From Glomus cerebriforme (lineage: Eukaryota > Glomeromycota > Glomeromycetes > Glomerales > Glomeraceae): 64,000 nucleotides of DNA. The notes below the pieces were generated by a model. That model saw nothing but the letters and a program-made list of their open reading frames with translations, was not told the origin of the DNA and ran no database searches. This document shows, in pieces, positions 35,795-50,289 of the stretch (positions within the stretch are counted from its first letter, which is position 1; each line of letters opens with the position of its first letter). Where the stretch lies: positions 158,634 to 222,633 of the forward strand of contig QKYT01000062.1 of the NCBI GenBank assembly GCA_003550305.1, in the 5' to 3' direction. The position numbers and the translations under genes were made by a program.

Positions 35795-38588
35795 AATAAA
35801 AAACTACAAAAAAGATGGTTTGTACAAATGTCGTTTGGATTTTGGGAGAGAAGGTTAATCCACAATGGTGTACTGGGGCTGGGCTTTATATGCACATCGA
35901 ATTTTGCGCTACAGTTTATTGACACTCGCTTCTAAAATAAATCAAAACATACTCCCAACGTCGATCGTGGAATTCAAATTGAAGGCATTTTTCCCAATTT
36001 TGATATGATTTACGTTGAGTTATTATTAATTAATTAAAAAAAATCGTTATCACGTGGTGCTTTAGTTTAATTATCAGTTGATGATTAAATGTTAAATGTT
36101 CCCACTCCCCAAATTTTCGTGTTATTTATTGGACAGGATATACTGTATGTCATATACAGTATCAACTAGTTTGAAAGTTGTAATTGACAGAAGGAACACA
36201 GTAGACAATAAAATAAAGTATCTGTATGAGACGTGTCATTTGCCAGAGCTGAATTTCAGAAACTGGGAGTATTTAACCACAATTTATACGGTCTATAAAA
36301 TGAACGACCACAGGGTTTTTTATGTTCGTGGAATTTTTGAAAAGGCGAGCTCTTTAATGGACGTTAATTGATATTAACTATTGATGACGAAATTTTTCCC
36401 TTTACATAATACTATAGGTTTTTAGAAGGTGTATGACTTTGGCTATCATATCAATCCTGTTGAGTAGAGAAAATTTTGTATCTTGCGTATTTTTTATTAT
36501 CTCTTGATATTATTTCATTTGTGAAAAAATTTTTTGCAACCCATTTAAGGGATAATAATTAAGCAATCAATGACACATTGATTACCTTTACTTCTAAAAC
36601 ATAATTGTAATTTAAGTATTAATCAACATGAACAATAAAGATTTTCTTTATGACGCGTAAAAACGTATTCATTACCTTATCATTATGACCATCAACATTC
36701 TGATCTTAAGTCAGTTTCTTAGTCTTTCACATCTCCACAAGCAACTAAAAAGACAATTCGAATGTCAAACATAATATGTCGTAAGCATATGCATCCATCT
36801 GCAGAATTAGTTCGAAGCCTTGAACGAAGGTAACTGCCCAACAACACTAGACAACCTCAAAGCTCTAATGCCCTATTTTTATTTTGCCCATTCTCTTACT
36901 CACTCATCGATCGATAATTGTGCCTTCCCCTCTGCAATTTTTCTCACTGTTAACGATGAATTCGAGGTTTATCATTAATTCTATCTTCATCTTTCGTTCG
37001 AACTGTTCAAGCCTACATTCAGACGCTCTACGTTCGAAACAATAATTATTTGTTGATTGATTCATTCGATCGTCATTTAGCTGAATCAACCGATTAACGA
37101 CGCTATCTCATAACAAGAGGAAAATTATAATCATAGTAAATGGAAAATCACATATGCAACTAATGCAAACCCCATTTTCTTTATTGCCAACCAATCAATT
37201 CAATTAATTCTTCCGGTTTATTTTGTTTTCCATTGTTTCTACAATCTACAATCTACATTATCAATCAAAGAACTTCCCTCGTAACAAAGCTTAATTTCTT
37301 CAAACTCTTGTTGTGCTTTGTTAGAGAATTGCAACTTTTATTTAATTGGTAAAGTGATCTGAAAAAAAAAAATTTTTTTTCAGTAACTTGGTATTTTTCC
37401 ATGCTTATAAAAGTATGATTTTTATTAAAATGGTTATAACAATAAAATCTTCATCGTTTAGTTCTTCTAACATTGAGCGAGCTGGCTACCTCGACTAAAT
37501 ATATTGATATTAATTGTCCATGGAATCAATGAAATTTTCTACATATATTCGTTCTAGTCCAATTTAACCTTGCTATAGCCAGCTCACTCTTCAATTAATG
37601 CCTTTTGGCTCCTTTCAAGTGTGGTGGTTTCAAGTTCACCCACATTTCCAATTGTCAACATAGAATTCAATATACATTCAACATGCTAAACAATTCTTGA
37701 ACGCTTCTATTTAGCATGATTTCACCGTCCTCTACCTTAACTCTTTTTGTGCATGCCTTTACTATATATAGTTTTGATAGCGACCTCTAACTCGATTTTT
37801 TGATCCTAGATAAAAAATAAATCGAGTTAGGCAAGCGAATATATAACAGATAAGACAAAAAATATGAACCCCACAAAATTAACTTACAGCTTTGTAAATA
37901 CAAACAACTATCACATTCTCTTTAATCTACTCAAGAAAGGATTTCTCTTGCAAAGTCAACAAGTTTTGTGCTAAAAGTTCATAAAGTTTATCCATATCCC
38001 GTTTTTTAATTTCACAGCAATTTTCAGTAAAGGCAGGTTTGGCAGGTTTAGATAGAATATCAGAATATTTATATGGTTTTTAAAGAACATGTAAAAAAAA
38101 AAAAAAAAAGGGCGTTTTTTTTTTTTGAAAATTTAATCGGGTCAACACTACAAATTAAGGAAATGATTATCCGTCAAACATTAATCGTATTTTAAACGAT
38201 TTAGTGTTTATTATTATCAGATATATTATTAAACTAAGTTTTAAAATCTAAAAAAAACGATATGTTTTTAAAAAAAAATTAAATCTGATTATTTGCAATT
38301 TTGTGATCTTTTAACAATTCTTCAATTCTTGTTAATTTATTCAAAGAAACCTGTTCATAAAACTTTTTGACAAAATTATGGAATTGTACATAAATATTAT
38401 GATTTCTATGTATTCATGAAAGAAAGGAATTTAAAAGTTTTTTTTTTTTTAAAATAATTAAAAAAAATACATATATATATACTTTGTAGATGCTTATTAA
38501 AATTACAATAAATATTTACTGATATTTTTGTTCACTTTTACTACTTAATAAAAGCAGTTCTTGTATTCCTTTATCTGTTAAAGCATAA
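35795..38588. other. Gene-free region, partly of more balanced composition
   Basis: No supported gene. An open frame at 36096-36371 has no family signature. The part 36700-38000 is less AT-rich than average and may be an old mobile element. It holds an imperfect inverted repeat (GAGCGAGCTGGCTA at about 37476 against TAGCCAGCTCACTC at about 37577) and a hairpin at 37787-37830. Confidence 0.4.
37787..37830. repeat. Short inverted repeat / hairpin
   Basis: The arms CTAACTCGATTT and AAATCGAGTTAG pair perfectly around a ~20-base loop (GATCCTAGAT in the middle). It lies far from any gene and its role is unknown. Confidence 0.6.
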
Positions 38589-40316
38589 TTAGGCCATGCT
38601 AATAGCTTCAACGAGGTTAGCAGGACCCTTTTCATCATTTTTATTATCTGTTTCTTCTGCTACCACATCATCAGGGTCAACCTTTGGATTAATAGCAAAC
38701 GAGTGCCTTGGTATAAAAGTACACGCAAAAATAATAACTGCGCCAATAGTCATCATAACGCCAGCGATATATAAAAATGATTCACGGGTCCTTCCTTGTG
38801 CTTTATATGAATCAAAAACTCTTCCAAGTGGGATTGAAAGAATAGTAAAGGTAATGATGTATGAAGAGTAAAGGAAAGCCATGACACATCCAAGTGGAGA
38901 TGTACCCTCATTGGCGTTAATATTCACTGAATGTAACCGGGATTGAATATAGGCAACTAGAGAAACATCACCAGCTGCCCAACCCGAGGAAAGAACGATC
39001 ATTAATGGAAGTGCATATAAAGCCCATTTGAGAGGGTCATGAACGGGTAAATATGGAAATATCCAGAGTGTCATTAAAGCGACGGCGTCAAAACGGACAA
39101 AGGGTAAAGGGGTATAAACTTTTGAGGCAAGAAGGAGAACGCTAAATGCACCAAGTAATTCTCCAAAATTAGATCCACCTAGGAGAATGCCAGAATAAGA
39201 ACCCTCATTAAGAACCTGTTTCGCGAATGTTGGGAAGATAACGTTCTCAATGAATCTGTGGAAGACAAATGGTAAGACATAACCAGGTATAAGCCAGATG
39301 AATCGACGCTCCGAAAAAACGATCTGTGCACCACGTTTTACGGAATAAAAGAATAAGTAGAAAGCGCTTCCCCGGTCGGAACTTTTAAGACCCAAGTTCC
39401 TATTAATATCAGAAGGAGCGTTTGGATTATGCTTAATCTTGAGCCAGATGAAGCCAGCAGCAGTGAACAGAATGGGAATAAGAATTAGAGCGTAGACGGG
39501 ACCCATTTTCTTAATGGTGGCGGCGGATGCGAAGGCACCAGCAGTTCCGGCAATTTCATAAAAGATGTGTACGTTGGCATCCATTTTTTTTAGTTTTTCT
39601 GGATTTTCACCAACTATATCACGTGGCAAGACACGACGAACAAGCTCTAAAACACCAAGACAGCCACCCATGGGAAGATATATTGGGAAAAGGATCCAAG
39701 GGGACCAGTGACCTTCGGAAAATTTACTACCATCGATAGGAAGTTTACCACCAGTGGACGCATCAATAATGATGAGAATTAGAGCAAAGATTGCGAAACA
39801 GAACATGCTGAAAGCTAATATGACGTTTGTTCGAAACCGTGTCAAAAGTTGTGCAGCGGCAATGGAGCAAATACATTGCATTATATTAACTGAAGTAAAA
39901 AATGAAGATAAGAAAATGATTTCGCTGTGATTTCTCTATGATAAAGAAAAGAACATTGCAAGGTAAATCATCAATTTATTGACTGTCTTACTTACAACAT
40001 GATGTCAAAACAGGAGTCATAGTGAGAGCAAATTCTTTCGAGAACCGAGCTTGAGCCATGAGTGAGATGGACGAACTAAAGTAATGAATGACGAAGCAAA
40101 TTTTAATATTCTTGAAACCAAAATCCCGTGACCGCAGCAAGCAGTGTCACGCCGGTCGGAAATTTCCATTTGTACAAACACCTACCCGAGAGATTCAAAG
40201 GCAAACTTGAAGCACATGATGCCAAGAATGTATAGAATAATATTTGACTTTTCTTCATGACTGAAGGAAGTATTATTAAGAACAACATTATTACGAGTAT
40301 CGTTTTTATCACCCAT
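38589..40316 (-). CDS. Major facilitator superfamily transporter
   Basis: Exons 40316-40186, 40075-39996 and 39889-38589 join in phase to 503 residues. The start ATG gives MGDKNDTRNNVVLNN, a cytosolic head, followed by the first span (IILYILGIMCFKFAFESLG). About 11-12 hydrophobic spans follow in two halves with a charged loop between (IKHNPNAPSDINRNLGLKSS). A motif-A-like segment is weak; the ELVRRVLPRDIVG loop and the LGRVFDSYKAQGR loop before the last spans are the clearest polar signatures. The tail is acidic (DPDDVVAEETDNKNDEK) and should be cytosolic. The substrate cannot be told from the sequence. The coding region is clearly less AT-rich than its surroundings, as expected for a well-expressed conserved gene. 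Confidence 0.8.
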
Positions 40317-43300
40317 GATGAATGAAAAGAAAAATGACTTAAATAAAGGAAGAGGGTTTAGGGCAAGTATTTAATTAAAAACATTTTTCGTGAATTTGAA
40401 ATTCAAATTTTTTAATTCTGCCAATCAACGAAAAACGTGTAGTGCGGGCTTTCGGGATTAATTTGAAACAATATTGTATGACCGAACGTTCCGATTTACA
40501 AAATGATGGGTAAGCATAAGTTTTGAAATTATAAATTAATTAACTTTTATGTAGTCACACAAAAACTGCTGATTACATTATTTTACAAGTTACGACTAGT
40601 TTAGGATAAAGCGACTGAAAAAGAAAGCCGAATTTCCTTTACAATTAACTAAATTTAATTGATCGTATGACATATATCTTTAATGTCAAGCGAGATATTA
40701 TCGTAACATCTGCAAATCACGCTATATGATATAATTGTGTAATTATTTGTGTACCGATCTGCGTAAATTAGTTAGAAAATTCATGTTTATACTAAAAGAA
40801 ACTTCCGTTGAATAAACAAACCGTTTATGATCCATAGAACATTCTTTTTACTTAACTTTGTTTTTGTTTAGGAAATCTTTTGGTGGTTGTTTCCAACCTA
40901 AATTTTTTTGATCCTGACAATCTTATATTATTACGGATTGATTTCATTGGTTACAATAAGGACGTAACACCGTAAGTTCCGAGAAACTTGAATCGAAAAG
41001 TGTAAATGGAACGTTCGAATTTAGAGACAATGGATATGCTATGAAACGGTAAGATTTTGTCAGTTATCGAATAACTATAATTTACTAATCCGATAACCAA
41101 AAACTTTTCTCCTTAACATTTAACTTTTGGAAATAAATTTTAAATTCAATAAATTCGATACATTTTACAATGTTTATGTTTTATTTGCTCACGCGATAAA
41201 ATGAATTAAGTTTTATTTACCGATTATCATTACTAAATAATTATCTAAGTGTAAGATTGTTCCGCCGCATCATTATGACGTCTAACTGTGTGTGTGTGAC
41301 CAGTTGTTCAATCTAAAAATTACGAACTAAACGTGGTTAAGTATCTATATTAACCACATGTAGGATTGTCGTATTTCCCATATTTCCCTGAAAGTTTATT
41401 ACTTTACAGATAGTCTAATCACAAATGAACTTTTTCACATGAACAAATAAACAAAAATTAACAAATTTCAAAATTATGATTACATAAAAAATTCTCCTCA
41501 TTTCAGCAAGAAAAAACCAGTCAAAATAATAATTGGCCGACCAGAATTCATTAATTAAATGAATTTTAGATTTCCGTTAGTCCATTTATGTTCAAAATGA
41601 TTTTAGACCATTCTGTGATAATCATTTTCACGCGTATATGCAGTATACACTATTATTATCCCTGATGATAGTATTAAATTAAGCAAAACTCAAATCTAAA
41701 ATACTGTAATTTATGGTATTTGCTTCATATGTTACATTACGACATAAATACTTAAAATCAAAAAAAAGGATAATAAATGAATATTAAATATTATTTATAT
41801 GACATTGAACAAATAACATTTTGTAACAGATTATACTTTGGACTATACGAGCGAACTGTTTAATATTATAATATAATCAACAACATTTTATAATAAAAAA
41901 AAAAATTGTTCCAGAAATTCCATGAATATCTTACTAGTTCGCTAATACGTTTTTTGTCATATAATCTTATTAAAATTGTTATTGAAAGACTACCTTAATA
42001 AATTGGATAATTACTACTAAGATTTTTGTAGATTTTGAGAAATGTGATAAGTAATATAATGAATAGGATTGACTTGATTACATTCAATAGAAATAAAAAA
42101 TTACTAGATCCAAGGTAGCATTTCTTTTGATCCTAGAATTCCCGATATTAAATGGTTGGCATTAAGCCAAGTGATTTGTGTGAATTTGTGCAAAATTACT
42201 ATACATAGGCAAAAATCTTAAGACGTTACTCAAAATTCATATCATCGAACATTTAAATGCAACATGGCCAATTGAAAAAAAATTAATTTTAATCAGAAAT
42301 GAATTAATTAGAACTAATGAAGGCACCATAATTTTTTTAATATTTTATTTTATTGTATACAAGATTAACTGAGCAAGTTTTCTAAACGATAAATTATTTT
42401 TTATTTATTTAAGTACCGTATATTGCAGGCTATAGTACCTCGGTATCTTGCAAATTTCGGAGGGTTGACCTTGTAACCTTGTACCATAATCACTAGGTCT
42501 ATAACTCGAATTTTTACTATTATAGTGTATAATCAGAAAATCAGAAAAATATTTATGCGTAATTTCTGAGTAAAATTAGATTCTTAAATTAATGATATCA
42601 ATAGAAAATGAAACTTTTTCGCGCAAAAGAGAGAGGTACTGTGCATGGAAGATACCATGGCTCACAATTTACGATAATAGCATCCTTTTATTTTTTTGTG
42701 AACGATCTATCATCAACTGATTCGCGCAGTGATACACCGAAAAAATTGTTACTTTTAGCAACTTTTTTTCATTCAATTCTTTAGCTAATAAGTTATAGCG
42801 TGAAATAGCTTTAGAATAATTTTAATAATATCGCATCACGTCATACTGAGTTGCATGGCTGAGTCACAAACATTGAAATTTTTGAGTTAAAATACTATTT
42901 ATAATTAAATAATAAATCAACTTTATAAGTTAGTTTATAAATTTCACTGCAAAATTTTTTTTAGCACAATTCCAAAATCCTTCTGCATCTAAAAAAAGAG
43001 TATAAGTAGAATTAAGAAAATGGAACTTAAAATCCATTAGAATCTAAATTAAATATCTCAAATAGTCTCCACAATAAACGCCAACTATAAAATTGTTCTT
43101 ATTGTAATATATTATAAAATGATCTTAAAGTAAGCAGTACTTTCGAACTACTTGAGCTATTTAACCTAGATGTAAATATTGTGACCCATACAACTGTACA
43201 AGGTCACTGAGTCTTTATTAATGATATGATTCAAGAAAAAATGAAGGTGATTTGAATGGGTGAAAACTTTACAACAAATCATAAATATGATTATGGTAAT

Positions 43301-43503
43301 TGGAAAAAAATCAGAATTACCTATGAAAGTTGCTTTGAAGAAGTCATAGAAAATGTCAACTAAATATTTAAATGTGTATTTCTAATTTTATTATTCAGAA
43401 TTACAAATAATAAATTACAAATATTCTAGAATTTATGATGGTTAATATAGTTTGTAAATACAAGAAGTTTGAGAAATGTATTTTAACATTTTATAAAATA
43501 GTA
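40317..43503. other. Gene-free AT-rich stretch
   Basis: No gene, RNA or clear element seen in 3.2 kb upstream of the MFS gene. The start of the nested transposon block (43504) marks its end. Confidence 0.45.
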
Positions 43504-43808
43504 AAATTAGAAGGGTATTGCTTAATCTCACCAGCGGTGATTCTCACTCACCACCGGTAATTATCACCGGACTAATAATTTTTATAGTTTTTATATTGAA
43601 ATTATATTTTTGTAAAAAGTTAAATTAATCTGCATATTTATTACCTTACTATATGTAAATTTGCGAGAAGAAAAGGTTTTTCTTATGTTAGAAAAGTCGT
43701 TGTTCAGATAGTTTTTGAGAAAAACATGAAATTCGATTTTTACATTTTTTTTTTTATTTTAAGAAAAAAATCATTAATCAAAATTTTAAAATTTAGTGCG
43801 ATTTATAT

Positions 43809-46800
43809 CCAAACATATTTATTTTTTATTTTATTTTTTTTTGTCTTAACAGTTAAAAACTTTATTTAGCGAACAAAATAATTACAAATAATAAAATAAA
43901 ATGAATTGATCTAACCTAAATAAAATTAATGGATCTTGCTCCTATCTAGTTTACATAAACCTAAAAAGTAAACCTAATCTAGATTCCTACGCTATAAACA
44001 TAATATAGAAACATGCCCAACTAACTACTTTACAATAAGAGGTAGAAGCAAAGCCGACCATCCAAAGGGGTATCCCCTCCAGTCCCTTAAAATAAGTTAA
44101 AGAAGAGCCATAACAAGACCTGGAAATCTTCTAATAAAGGTTACCGCCAAAATTTGAAAAAGTCATATGATCGCGAACCACACCAAAATGGCGGTAGGTA
44201 TAAATAATTGGAGGTATTTGAACCATAAAATACAGTAACATATTTACAGTAAAAGAATGATTTATTATTATAAAAGAGTAAAAAGATAACAAAATATTCA
44301 AAAAATTGACTAAAATATTGTATAATATTATTATTTAGGAAAAATCTTTATATGATATTCATTTCAGGTGTTTTAAAATGCTGAAAAACTTCCATAGCTT
44401 ATAATATAAGACTTCTTTTGCTGGAATGTGACCAACTAATTTCTCTCCTGCTTCACATGTATTTGTCCAAAGATTATTATAAAAATTCAAATAAATTTTA
44501 ATTGAAAGATAAATGATTCAAAAATTCAACATCTTTGTCTACCCAAGCATGTTGTTCACCTTGCTTTTCATACATTGAAATAATTTGAGCAATGCAAAGT
44601 TTTTGTCAGGATAAATGATTAAATATCCATTTGAGATTAAAGGATGAATATTAGACACATTTTCATCAATAATATTATGTACTTTAAAAAAAGATATTAA
44701 TAAGTTAAAAAGATACATTAAATTATAAATAATGCAAGTTTACAAATACCATTAATTCTGGCAGTTATTGGAATAGCCGCAAGTCTTTTACACCCTTTCC
44801 AACGATCTTTTCATTTATTTACATGATTTTCTTGAATAGAATTATTTGCAAGTTCAGTAATTAACCGGTTAGCATTATTAAGTGAACTATCTGTATTAAT
44901 TTTATTGTTAAAGATTCTTTTTGAATGTCGTGAGAAAGCATCATGATTTTTTTGAATGTTAATTAATACTTCAAAACATAAAAACCCCCTCAAGTGTAAA
45001 AAATGGATCAGTCTTTTCGAATTGTTGTTGAGAAATTGATTTCTGATTAAGGATATATTGTAAATCAGAATATTTTGTTGAACTTGTTGTTTAATTTTCA
45101 TCTGTGATTTCTTCACTATCATCAGGTTCATCTAATAAGAGCTGAGAAATCTCAAATGCAGCAGTTCCAATATCTTCAGATTCTATTTGTAATTCAACTT
45201 GTTCTAATATAAAATAGCAATTTTAGAAAGATATATAAAACTAACGAACAAATTAATTTCATACCAAAATTTTGAAGTTTCAATACATAAATCTGTTGTT
45301 GAATTGTAGTTAAATTACGATTATTAATCTTAAGATAATTTGCCATTGCCATTGCTTCATCATATCCAATATGGATTGCTTCTTTAATGTCATCTTCAGA
45401 TGGCCAAGTTCGTAAATATTCAATAGTTTCATGAGAAATAGAAGTTCCATTAATGTCAAATACATAACCTAAAAATATTTAAAACAGTGTAAATTTTCAA
45501 TTCATAACACGTTTTTGAATTTTATAAAATTCATAAAAGTTAAAATCTGCTATTATTTGACGTAATATGCCAAAAATATGCTCAATCACCTCGGTTCCAT
45601 GTTCCCATAAAAATAAAGGATAATTAGAATAGTAATCTTGATGAACCAAGATAAGCATTACCAAGGATTCTGCCATACTAATAAAGATTTCAAAATTTTT
45701 GAACAGAAATAATGCTACATTGCATATTATACCATCTTGATGAATGAATTGCACTACAATGTTTAATATAATCTTTCCAGGTTTTAAGAAAGAAGAATGC
45801 ACGCATAACCATTTGAATTCTTGCTTATGATCAATTTTTCTGTTAAGATATGCATCACATAATTCTCCTATTTATCAAAATAAACAAATTAAATAATCTC
45901 ACTTTTTGACTTTAAAATAAATAACTTAATTAAGAATAAACAAAATAAACAAAAAGTCCAATCATATTAGAAGAGACATCTTCTGATTCAATAATTTGCA
46001 CCAAAGTTTCTGAATAAAATATTCTATAAGCAGCACCATCATCTTGTTTATCAACATTAATAACATCACGTTTTAATAAAGTATGATTTTGTGCTAATTG
46101 AAAGAGTTGATCATAATGTGCAATATCTACTCCTAATGAAAGAAGTCATGCTCCAGTAAACAGTTGATACCATGCTATCTTTTTAGCATGTTTTGGGACT
46201 TGAATACAAACTAATGGGTTTCCATTAATAATTGGTACTTTTAAATGCACATTATAAAATTGATCATCAAAAAGTAAAATAATATGAAGTGTAAATTGTG
46301 CAATTATGACAACAAAATTAAGTTAATTAAGTCCAATTCTTTATTTGTTAAATAAAATATTATTAAATTGAAGTTTTTTTTTTTTGTATAAGAAACATGC
46401 AACACCATCAACAATTCAATATATACCAAAATTTTATTTTGATAATCCTTTGGTTTATCTTTTGAAAAATAGAAATCTTAGAAATCTTTGGACTTGCATA
46501 ATTACCAAAAATAATGATTTGGTAATGTGGGCCTCTTTAGCTCAAATTGATCTTTATTAAGTTTTTATGAGAAAAAGGAGTATCTTGGAAAAACTTTTCA
46601 GGAAAAATTGCTTTTCCAATTACTTCAGGCCTTTTTTCACCACCAAAAAAGGCTGGAGAACTAGTAGCATATTCTGTATACAAATCACTAAATAAACCAA
46701 TACAAGTAAAGGTTCAAGAAACTCCTCTTCACACTCTCCTTGTACATCCTCGCTTTGGTTAAAAAAGATATATAAACTTGGCTGATTATCAATACCAAGA

Positions 46801-49522
46801 ATGCAATTGCGGCTATTAATATGTTTTTCAAAATTTGTTGTTTTAAAAGGGTGGTCTAATCAAACTTCAACTCCACATTTACATCAGACAGTTTTGTTAT
46901 CTATTATTTTATCAAAATTTGTTAAAGATCTAAAACGAGCATCAGCATTTGGATTTTGAACACGAGACAGGTGGGCTGGTGACGTTGTAAAGAAATAAAA
47001 ACTGAGTTAACAGCTAGATGAAAGTAAACTCAGAAATGTTTATGAATTATCTATCCCATTTTAAAATTCTTGGAAAAAATTTATTTCCATCAAAAAGTAT
47101 CAAATGTATATATATATATATACGAACATCATTTATATCATCATATGTTTGCGAACCATACTATATACGGTGAACCATCCAAAAGCAGTAACATGAATTA
47201 GCCCAAACTGCAAAAAACTGTGACCTTTTCATTTTTATATGAATGTGAATCATGCATATCCTGTGACATTTTTTTAAAATTTATAAGCTTTCGAACCATG
47301 TTTGGCGAAGTTTTTTAGGTCTAACCCTCAGAACTGTCAGATCCATCCAGGGGACCATCAAGCCCAATTGTTTAATCCAGGATGTTCCAGTTAACAAGGC
47401 TGAATTGAGCCAATTTGGAACTGTGAATGTGGTCAGAAATGGTATCATTGAACCAAAGCATTGAAAGATGGGGAACGGGAATTAAGAGCGTGTTGATCGG
47501 GAGAAGAATCTGCCTTTAATCTGCATCTAGGTATCCATGTACAATGGTAAAACTTGTGTTGCAAATTATTAATAGAGTGGCATAAGATCTGTTTCGCTGA
47601 AATGGCAAGGGAGACTGGTACAAAGCCTTGTAGTATCAACAAAGGCCAATTGGACAAAGATGAAGAGGAAATTGTCCATATATTGAGACAGAGAAATTCT
47701 GCTCGTCCTGGAAAGGATGAGGTACCAGAGTCCTGTTTATAAAACCAAGATAGAGCAATAAATAGAATCAAGAAGCTTCTGCTTGAAGTCATCAAAAAGT
47801 TGAGATAAGGAATAGGAGCATTTGGAGCGAGGATGTGAGAAGCTAATGACAGGAATAGCATTAGCATTACAAATACTTAAATGGGCTAAAGTCTCCTGAG
47901 CACTACAACAAAGGAAGCACTTTAATTCATGGGGTAGATAGTGGGAGTGACGTTTGGAGAGGACATCCATAGTAAGGAGCTCGGCAAAATGGAGTTTAAA
48001 CTTAAACGAAGTGAAAGTAGACTTTAGAACTTGAGCCTTACTGGGGGAGAGAGAAGAAAACGGGGGGAGAAAAGATAATTAAAGACCAAGATAAGTCCCA
48101 GTCAATAATAGTTAACTAAAATGGGAAAATCTATTTAATCGTAAAAACTGAAAAAACATAGTAAAAGAAGAAATTTGAGAAAAAATATAATGAAAAGGAA
48201 AATCTATAATATTCTGGCAATACAACCAGACTACAAATAAATCTGACTCAAAATTCAAGGAGATGGGTGTTAAAGAACCAAATTGATCTGAAGAAAAAAG
48301 AGATCTTGCTAAAGAGTCTGTGTGATTGTGTATAAATTTAGAGGAATGAGCTTTGACCTTTACAAGGTTCCAGTGAAAGATGTTGTGTGAGATAAAATGG
48401 GCCAACTGCGACCAGAGGAGAGGTTTTCCAAAAAGGTCACAAAGAAGGGGATATAATAGCTAGAATACCATTGATAACAGTTTGCGAATCCGTATAAAAC
48501 TGCAATAAGGCATGTTGAGGCAAAATGGAATAAAGGATTAATAGGGGAGCTAATTCTGCGACCAAAGGACTATGGAAAGAATAGGTAATCGGGAAAGAGT
48601 GTAAGTCTAAAAGGAGCCATCTTCAGTTACTTAAGACCATTCTAGGACCAGAGGAGGGTACTTTATAGGATCCATCAATATAATATTTATTGCTTGAAAA
48701 ATTGCAATAATAGGAAGAATTAATTTGAAAAATTGGACTTTTGTTCTTCCACTGAAATCAGATCAAAATTGGGGAAATACAAAACTTTGAATATCGAGCA
48801 GTAAGCTGAGTTGATACTGTCTTAATATAACATTTAAAATCTATATAAGTCTGTGAGAAACTGGGAGAAGTGTAATGGTAAAAGTTAAATCAATGCTAAA
48901 TTCACTGAGACAATGTAAAATGTTGCATAGAAAATCTTTAGTGAGATTGGGAAATTTAACCCAAATGAACCAGTCTACGATATTTAAAGGGAATGCGAGT
49001 TCCAAAGGTTTTCTTGGAGTGAGGCAATATGAATTGTAAGAAGTCATGACAGGGTAGTTGAGGAGTTGAGCCCATTAAAAAGGTCCACTCCTGCTTGTTT
49101 CATTAATTCATCATATAATACATGAAGATTAAAATGGTGGGAAGAGTATAATTCTACATCTGGGAAGGAACATGAAAGTTTGTTTTTCAGCTTAAAAATG
49201 GATTTAAAAGGCTTCATAATTGTTTGATTCAAGAAGGGAGAAACATAGTAACTTGGGCTTTAAAAAGGAGTTTTGGCATAAAAACTGTATTATGCAAATA
49301 GGTCAACTAGGATAAGAAAGTCATTTAAAATGGATAGCTTGATTAAATGTAACATAATCTTGGCATAGTTGTGACTTAACAGAAGCATTGTTTAGTTTAA
49401 GATTAAACCAAATACCTAGAAATCCAAAGGAAGTATTAGAAGAAATGGCACTATTTGAATAGACGAGGGTATTTTATTAAAAAAAACAAAATCTGAAGAA
49501 TGTGAAGAAATGGAAAAACTAT
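43809..49522 (-). mobile_element. 5'-truncated LINE retrotransposon, split by a DNA transposon
   Basis: The LINE reads right to left: coding remnants 49250-47430, then 3' UTR at 47430-47310 and, after an insertion, 44125-43809, ending in an A-rich tail (T-rich on the plus strand). Coding traces include an RNase H segment (FYTDSQTVINGI near 48500 and LVKVKAHSSKFIHNHTDSLA near 48340) and a C-terminal zinc-knuckle-like CFLCCSAQETLAHLSIC near 47900. Stops and frame breaks make it non-functional, and the reverse transcriptase part is mostly lost at the 5' end. The 3' UTR matches the two short copies at 49523-50289. Both ends carry CCAAACATATTTA, the presumed target duplication. Confidence 0.7.
44126..47326 (-). 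mobile_element. Decayed DNA transposon inserted in the LINE 3' UTR
   Basis: This block interrupts LINE 3' UTR sequence that is continuous in the two short copies. Its left end AGACCTGGAAATCTTC and the reverse complement of its right end AGACCTAAAAAACTTC form terminal inverted repeats, with TAAC on both outer sides. Minus-strand coding relics run from about 46990 to 44800: a zinc-binding start (CKCG near 46890, FEKHINSRNC near 46830), then CIGLFSDLYTEYATSSPAFF and GGEKRPEVIGKAIFPEKFFQ near 46650, and later LFLWEHGTEVIEHIFGILRQ near 45570. Many stops show it is dead. A BED-like zinc finger plus transposase layout is inferred; the superfamily is not certain. Confidence 0.55.
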
Positions 49523-49923
49523 CCAAACATATTTATTTATTTTTTTTTTGTCTTTACAGTCAAACTTTATTTAGCGAACAAAATTAGTATAATTGATAAA
49601 ATAAAATAAAATAAAATGATCTAACCTAAATAAAATTAATGGATCTCACTTCTATCTAGTTTACATAAATAAAACCTAAAAAATAAAACTAATCTAGATT
49701 CCTATGCTATAAATCTAATATAGAAACATGCCCAACTACTTTACAATAAGAATAGAAGCCAAGCTGACCATCCAAAGAATATCCCCTCCAGTCCTTTAAA
49801 ATAAGTTAAAGAAGAGTCGTAACCTAACCCTCAGAACTGTCAGATCCATCCAGGAGACCATCAGGTCCAATTGCTTAATCCAGGATGTTCCAGTTGAAAT
49901 GGTCGAATTGAGCCAGTTCAGAA
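49523..49923 (-). mobile_element. Short 5'-truncated LINE copy (second)
   Basis: About 400 bp matching only the 3' UTR of the LINE at 43809-49522, in the same orientation. It starts on the plus strand with CCAAACATATTTA plus a T-rich tail and ends with the block CTCAGAACTGTCAGATCCAT and ATCCAGGATGTTCCAGTTG. No coding part. Confidence 0.75.
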
Positions 49924-50289
49924 TCCAAACATATTTATTTTTTTTTGTCTTAACAGTCAAACTTTATTTAGCAAACAGAATTAGTATAAATAATAAAATA
50001 AAATGATGGATCTCGCTCCTATCTAGTTTACATAAGTAACAACCTAAAAAGTAAAACTAATCTAAATTCCTACGCTATAAACCTAATATAAAAACATGCC
50101 CAACTAACTACTTTGTAATAAGAGGTAGAAGCCAAGCTGACCATCCAAAGAGTATCCATCCAATCCCTTAAAATAAGTTAAAAGAGAGCCATAGACTAAC
50201 CCTCAGAACTGTCAGATCCATCCGGGGGACCATCAGGCGTTCAGGCCCATGTGTTTGATCCAGGAGGTTCCAGATGAAAAGGCTAGCCA
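49924..50289 (-). mobile_element. Short 5'-truncated LINE copy (third)
   Basis: About 370 bp, same 3' UTR and orientation as the previous copy, directly adjoining it. It again starts with CCAAACATATTTA, and a fourth copy of that word follows at 50290. This is consistent with repeated insertion at one target site. Confidence 0.75.

Noticed and set aside
36096..36371. 91-codon open frame
   Set aside because: No domain, no splice partner, and no protein-like pattern; left as unsupported.
47105..47122. TA dinucleotide run
   Set aside because: Ordinary microsatellite within the transposon relic.
47554..47742. Plus-strand open frame in the LINE block
   Set aside because: Antisense of the LINE coding relic on the minus strand.
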